Source of the DNA: Bacillota bacterium
GTDB lineage: Bacteria; Bacillota; Clostridia; Oscillospirales; Ruminococcaceae
Direction of reading: 5' to 3'
DNA: 8,630 nucleotides
NCBI GenBank assembly: GCA_023395695.1
Contig: JAEWYJ010000012.1
Coordinates: 1-8,630, forward strand
Shown: positions 6,111-8,630 of the stretch, piece by piece
Layout: each line of letters starts with the position of its first letter
Numbering within the stretch: position 1 is the stretch's first letter
Made by a program: the position numbers and the translations under genes
The notes under the pieces: generated by a model
Seen by the model: the letters and a program-made list of their open reading frames with translations, nothing else
The model's database searches: none
Told to the model about the DNA's origin: nothing

Positions 6111-6140
6111 TTGTCTCACGCACGTGGAATCAATTATACA
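6111..6140 (+). promoter_or_regulatory. Possible upstream nifJ promoter
   Basis: TTGTCT (6111-6116), an 18-base spacer and TATACA (6135-6140) form a second, weaker plus-strand promoter candidate about 200 bases before nifJ. The score is low, and AT-rich DNA gives such matches by chance. Confidence 0.3.
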
Positions 6141-6238
6141 AAATAGTCAAAGAATAGACCGGGGAAGGGTATTCATTTCAACGCTTTTAAACAACTTCCG
6201 TCACTTTGCAAAAAAGCGCCTTAATCGCGTAAAGGCTC

Positions 6239-6267
6239 TTTACAATGCCAAAAAATCATGTTAGGAT
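6239..6267 (+). promoter_or_regulatory. Likely nifJ promoter
   Basis: TTTACA (6239-6244), a 17-base spacer and TAGGAT (6262-6267) give a reasonable sigma-A promoter. Transcription would start near 6274, about 68 bases before the ATG. The 383-base gap between the two divergent start codons otherwise holds only the opposing promoter, the weaker candidate at 6111, a 5-bp GCCTT/AAGGC hairpin just upstream (about 6217-6236), and the leader hairpin at 6285. Confidence 0.55.
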
Positions 6268-6284
6268 GAAACAGGAAAGAGTAT

Positions 6285-6313
6285 GCGGAAACGAATTTTT
6301 CGTTATTCTCCGC
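6285..6313 (+). other. 5' leader hairpin of nifJ mRNA
   Basis: GCGGA (6285-6289) pairs with TCCGC (6309-6313), and AACGAA inside pairs with TTCGTT around a TTT loop, leaving four unpaired bases on the 3' side. It ends 9 bases before the ribosome binding site and would lie about 11 bases from the proposed RNA 5' end. There is no T-run after it, so it is more likely an mRNA-stabilising or translation-tuning hairpin than a terminator. Confidence 0.5.
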
Positions 6314-6341
6314 TTTCAATTCAAAGGAGGAGTTAAATACT

Positions 6342-8630
6342 ATGGCAAGACAAATGAAAACCATGGACGGCAATACTGCTGCCGCGCATGTATCCTATGC
6401 CTATACCGAAGTAGCGGCGATCTTCCCGATCACCCCTTCTTCCGTTATGGCAGAGGTAACCGATGTGTGGAGCGCCAACGGCCGCACCAACGTGTTTGGG
6501 GAAAGGGTAACCGTTGCAGAGATGCAGTCTGAGGGCGGCGCCGCCGGCGCTGTTCACGGTTCGCTGGCTGCGGGCGCGCTGACCACCACTTATACGGCGT
6601 CGCAGGGCTTACTGCTGATGATCCCCAACATGTACAAGATTGCGGGTGAGTTGCTGCCCTGCGTCATTAACGTCTCCGCAAGAGCTGTGGCGTCGCACGC
6701 CCTTTCTATTTTCGGAGATCATTCCGATATTTATGCTTGCCGTCAGACCGGTTTTGCGTTTCTCTGTTCCGGCAACGTGCAGGAGACGATGGAGCTTGGC
6801 GCGGTGGCGCATCTTGCCGCCATTAAGGGCCGCGTTCCCTTCTGCCATTTCTTCGACGGCTTCAGAACCTCGCACGAGATTCAGAAGATTGAAACGTGGG
6901 TTTATAAAGATCTGTCTGAAATGCTCGACTGGGATTCGGTCAAGGCCTTCCGTGAGCGCTCCCTGAATCCTGAGCATCCCGTGCTGCGCGGGTCGGCTCA
7001 GAACCCCGACATCTTCTTCCAGGCCAGAGAAGCCAGCAACGGCTTTTACGATGCCCTGCCCGCCATTGTTGAGGACTACATGGGTGAGGTTAACAAGCGC
7101 ATCGGCACGAATTACCAGCTGTTTAACTACTATGGTGCGCCCGACGCCGAGCATGTTATTATTGCTATGGGTTCGGTTTGCGATACCATCTGCGAAACAA
7201 TCGATTACCTCAACGCCAAGGGCGGCAAATACGGTCTGGTTACCGTTCGTCTCTATCGCCCTTTTATTGCTGAGAAGCTGGTTGCCGCCATCCCTGATAC
7301 GGCCAAGACTTTAAGCATTCTTGACCGCACCAAGGAGCCCGGCTCAATTGGCGAACCGCTGTATCTCGATGTGGTGCTTGGCATCCGCGAGTCTAAGTTT
7401 GGCCAGCTGCCTGTGTTCTCGGGCCGTTATGGCCTTGGCTCCAAGGATACCACCCCCGCGCAGATTATTGCTGTGTATAAGAATGCTGAGGCAAATGGCA
7501 AAAAGCGCTTCACCATCGGCATTGAGGACGATGTGACCCATCTGTCGCTGCCCCTTGTCGAGAATCCCGACACCTCGCCCGCCGGAACCACCTCCTGCAA
7601 ATTCTGGGGTCTGGGCTCGGACGGCACCGTCGGCGCCAACAAAAACTCCATCAAAATTATTGGCGATCATACCAAGATGTACGCGCAGGCTTACTTCTCC
7701 TACGACTCCAAAAAGTCGGGCGGCGTAACTGTTTCGCATCTGCGTTTTGGCAAGGCGCCCATTCGCTCCACTTATCTGATTAATAAAGCTGATTTTGTCG
7801 CCTGCCATAACTCTGCTTATATCAATAAGTACGACATGGTTTCCGACCTTAAGCCCGGCGGCACCTTCCTGCTGTCCTGCAGCTGGAACAAGGAGGAGCT
7901 TGAGCAGCATCTGCCCGGCGTTGTTAAAAAATTTATCGCCGACAACAACATTAAGTTCTATACGATTGATGCAATTCACATTGCCAAGGAAATTGGTCTG
8001 GGCAACCGCCTGAATACCATTTTGCAGGCTTCATTCTTCAATCTGGCCAAGATTATTCCCATCGACGAAGCGGTTCAGTATATGAAGGATGCTGCCACCA
8101 AGTCCTACAGCAAGCGCGGCGAGGAAATTGTCAAAATGAACCACGACGCGATTGACGCCGGCGTCAACGGTGCCGTCAAGGTCGACGTACCGGAGGCATG
8201 GAAGTCTGCTGCGGGCGGATTTAATTACCCCAAGGCCGAGGGCGATAACAAGACGCTTGTCGACTTTGTCAACACCGTTATGCCCCCCGCTAACGCACAA
8301 AAGGGCGATAGCCTGCCTGTTTCGGCCCTGCTCTCAAGTGTGGACGGCACCCTGCCCCAGGGCACCTCTGCGTTTGAAAAGCGCGGCGTTGCGGTTGATG
8401 TACCCCAGTGGATGCCCGAAAACTGCATTCAGTGCGGCTTTTGCTCTTATGTATGTCCGCATGCGGTTATTCGTCCCATTGCGCTCAATGCTGAGCAGGC
8501 CGCCAATGCGCCGGCTGAGCAGAAACTTATTGATATGACCGGTATGCCCGGCTACAAGTTTGGCATAACCGTATCTGCGCTCGACTGCATGGGCTGCGGT
8601 TCCTGCGCGTCTATCTGCCCCGGTAAGAAG
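6342..8630 (+). CDS. nifJ: Pyruvate:ferredoxin (flavodoxin) oxidoreductase, 5' part
   Basis: The enzyme oxidises pyruvate with CoA to acetyl-CoA and CO2 and passes electrons to ferredoxin or flavodoxin. It is a cytoplasmic TPP and iron-sulfur enzyme and the main pyruvate outlet of many anaerobes. The window holds 763 codons with no stop, of the roughly 1,170-1,200 usual, and runs off the right edge. The N-terminal domain has FPITPSS (with Thr31), MQSEGGAAGA (Glu64, expected to hold TPP), YTASQGL and VSAR (Arg114, substrate-binding). These positions agree with my memory of the Desulfovibrio africanus enzyme. FWGLGSDGTVGANKNS (from 421) and TIDAIHIAKEIGLGNRLN (from 541) mark the gamma-like domain. 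Two 4Fe-4S motifs follow, with Cys695/698/701/705 and Cys749/752/755/759. The C-terminal TPP domain lies outside. The start is supported by AAAGGAGG (6323-6330). Abundant GGC/GCC/AAG codons fit high expression. Confidence 0.96.
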   Translation, partial: MARQMKTMDGNTAAAHVSYAYTEVAAIFPITPSSVMAEVTDVWSANGRTNVFGERVTVAEMQSEGGAAGAVHGSLAAGALTTTYTASQGLLLMIPNMYKIAGELLPCVINVSARAVASHALSIFGDHSDIYACRQTGFAFLCSGNVQETMELGAVAHLAAIKGRVPFCHFFDGFRTSHEIQKIETWVYKDLSEMLDWDSVKAFRERSLNPEHPVLRGSAQNPDIFFQAREASNGFYDALPAIVEDYMGEVNKRIGTNYQLFNYYGAPDAEHVIIAMGSVCDTICETIDYLNAKGGKYGLVTVRLYRPFIAEKLVAAIPDTAKTLSILDRTKEPGSIGEPLYLDVVLGIRESKFGQLPVFSGRYGLGSKDTTPAQIIAVYKNAEANGKKRFTIGIEDDVTHLSLPLVENPDTSPAGTTSCKFWGLGSDGTVGANKNSIKIIGDHTKMYAQAYFSYDSKKSGGVTVSHLRFGKAPIRSTYLINKADFVACHNSAYINKYDMVSDLKPGGTFLLSCSWNKEELEQHLPGVVKKFIADNNIKFYTIDAIHIAKEIGLGNRLNTILQASFFNLAKIIPIDEAVQYMKDAATKSYSKRGEEIVKMNHDAIDAGVNGAVKVDVPEAWKSAAGGFNYPKAEGDNKTLVDFVNTVMPPANAQKGDSLPVSALLSSVDGTLPQGTSAFEKRGVAVDVPQWMPENCIQCGFCSYVCPHAVIRPIALNAEQAANAPAEQKLIDMTGMPGYKFGITVSALDCMGCGSCASICPGKK

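Noticed and set aside
6064..6264. A 66-codon plus-strand open frame upstream of nifJ
   Set aside because: It has no ribosome binding site, overlaps the opposing promoter and the nifJ promoter, and its Lys/Arg/Asn-rich content looks like AT-rich intergenic DNA.
6609..7979. Minus-strand open frames of 181 and 211 codons
   Set aside because: They are antisense shadows of nifJ, caused by its biased codon use.

Overview
The window looks like chromosomal DNA from an anaerobic, mid-GC Clostridia-type Firmicute, perhaps an Oscillospiraceae/Ruminococcaceae relative. The support is a textbook T-box leader, strong AGGAGG-type ribosome binding sites, a pyruvate:ferredoxin oxidoreductase, and a PadR plus DUF1700/HAAS gene pair. 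No mobile-element gene, CRISPR array, tRNA or rRNA is visible. The placement is inferred from gene content and style, not from a database match.

Layout. Positions 1-668 hold no convincing gene. They contain two diverged copies of a highly structured repeat (about 46-167 and 288-420) separated by a 14-bp perfect hairpin, plus another 10-bp hairpin at 425-456. Positions 669-2330 (minus) are leuA, 2-isopropylmalate synthase. Its leader at about 2374-2673 is a T-box with a CUC leucine specifier, a T-box core and an intrinsic terminator, and is driven by a near-consensus promoter at 2680-2708. Positions 2746-4411 (minus) are a three-part overlapping operon: padR, a DUF1700/HAAS membrane protein split over two reading frames, and a membrane-anchored DUF4097-like protein. 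A palindrome covering the padR promoter suggests autoregulation. Positions 4654-5958 (minus) are a CNNM/CBS/CorC-domain protein with its own promoter and terminator. Diverging from it, nifJ runs from 6342 off the right edge on the plus strand.

Function. leuA makes the first committed step of leucine synthesis and is switched on when tRNA-Leu is uncharged. nifJ supplies acetyl-CoA and reduced ferredoxin from pyruvate. Acetyl-CoA is also the LeuA co-substrate, but nothing in the sequence links the two genes in regulation. The padR operon looks like a small envelope-stress or membrane-state sensing module.

The two points most worth a second look are the structured repeat pair in 46-420, which keeps the same nested helices in both copies despite sequence divergence, and the DUF1700/HAAS gene. 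In the latter, a canonical A-AAA-AAC slippery heptamer lies exactly where a -1 shift would join the soluble HAAS domain to the membrane domain. That may be programmed frameshifting, a real inactivating deletion, or a one-base homopolymer error in the sequence.
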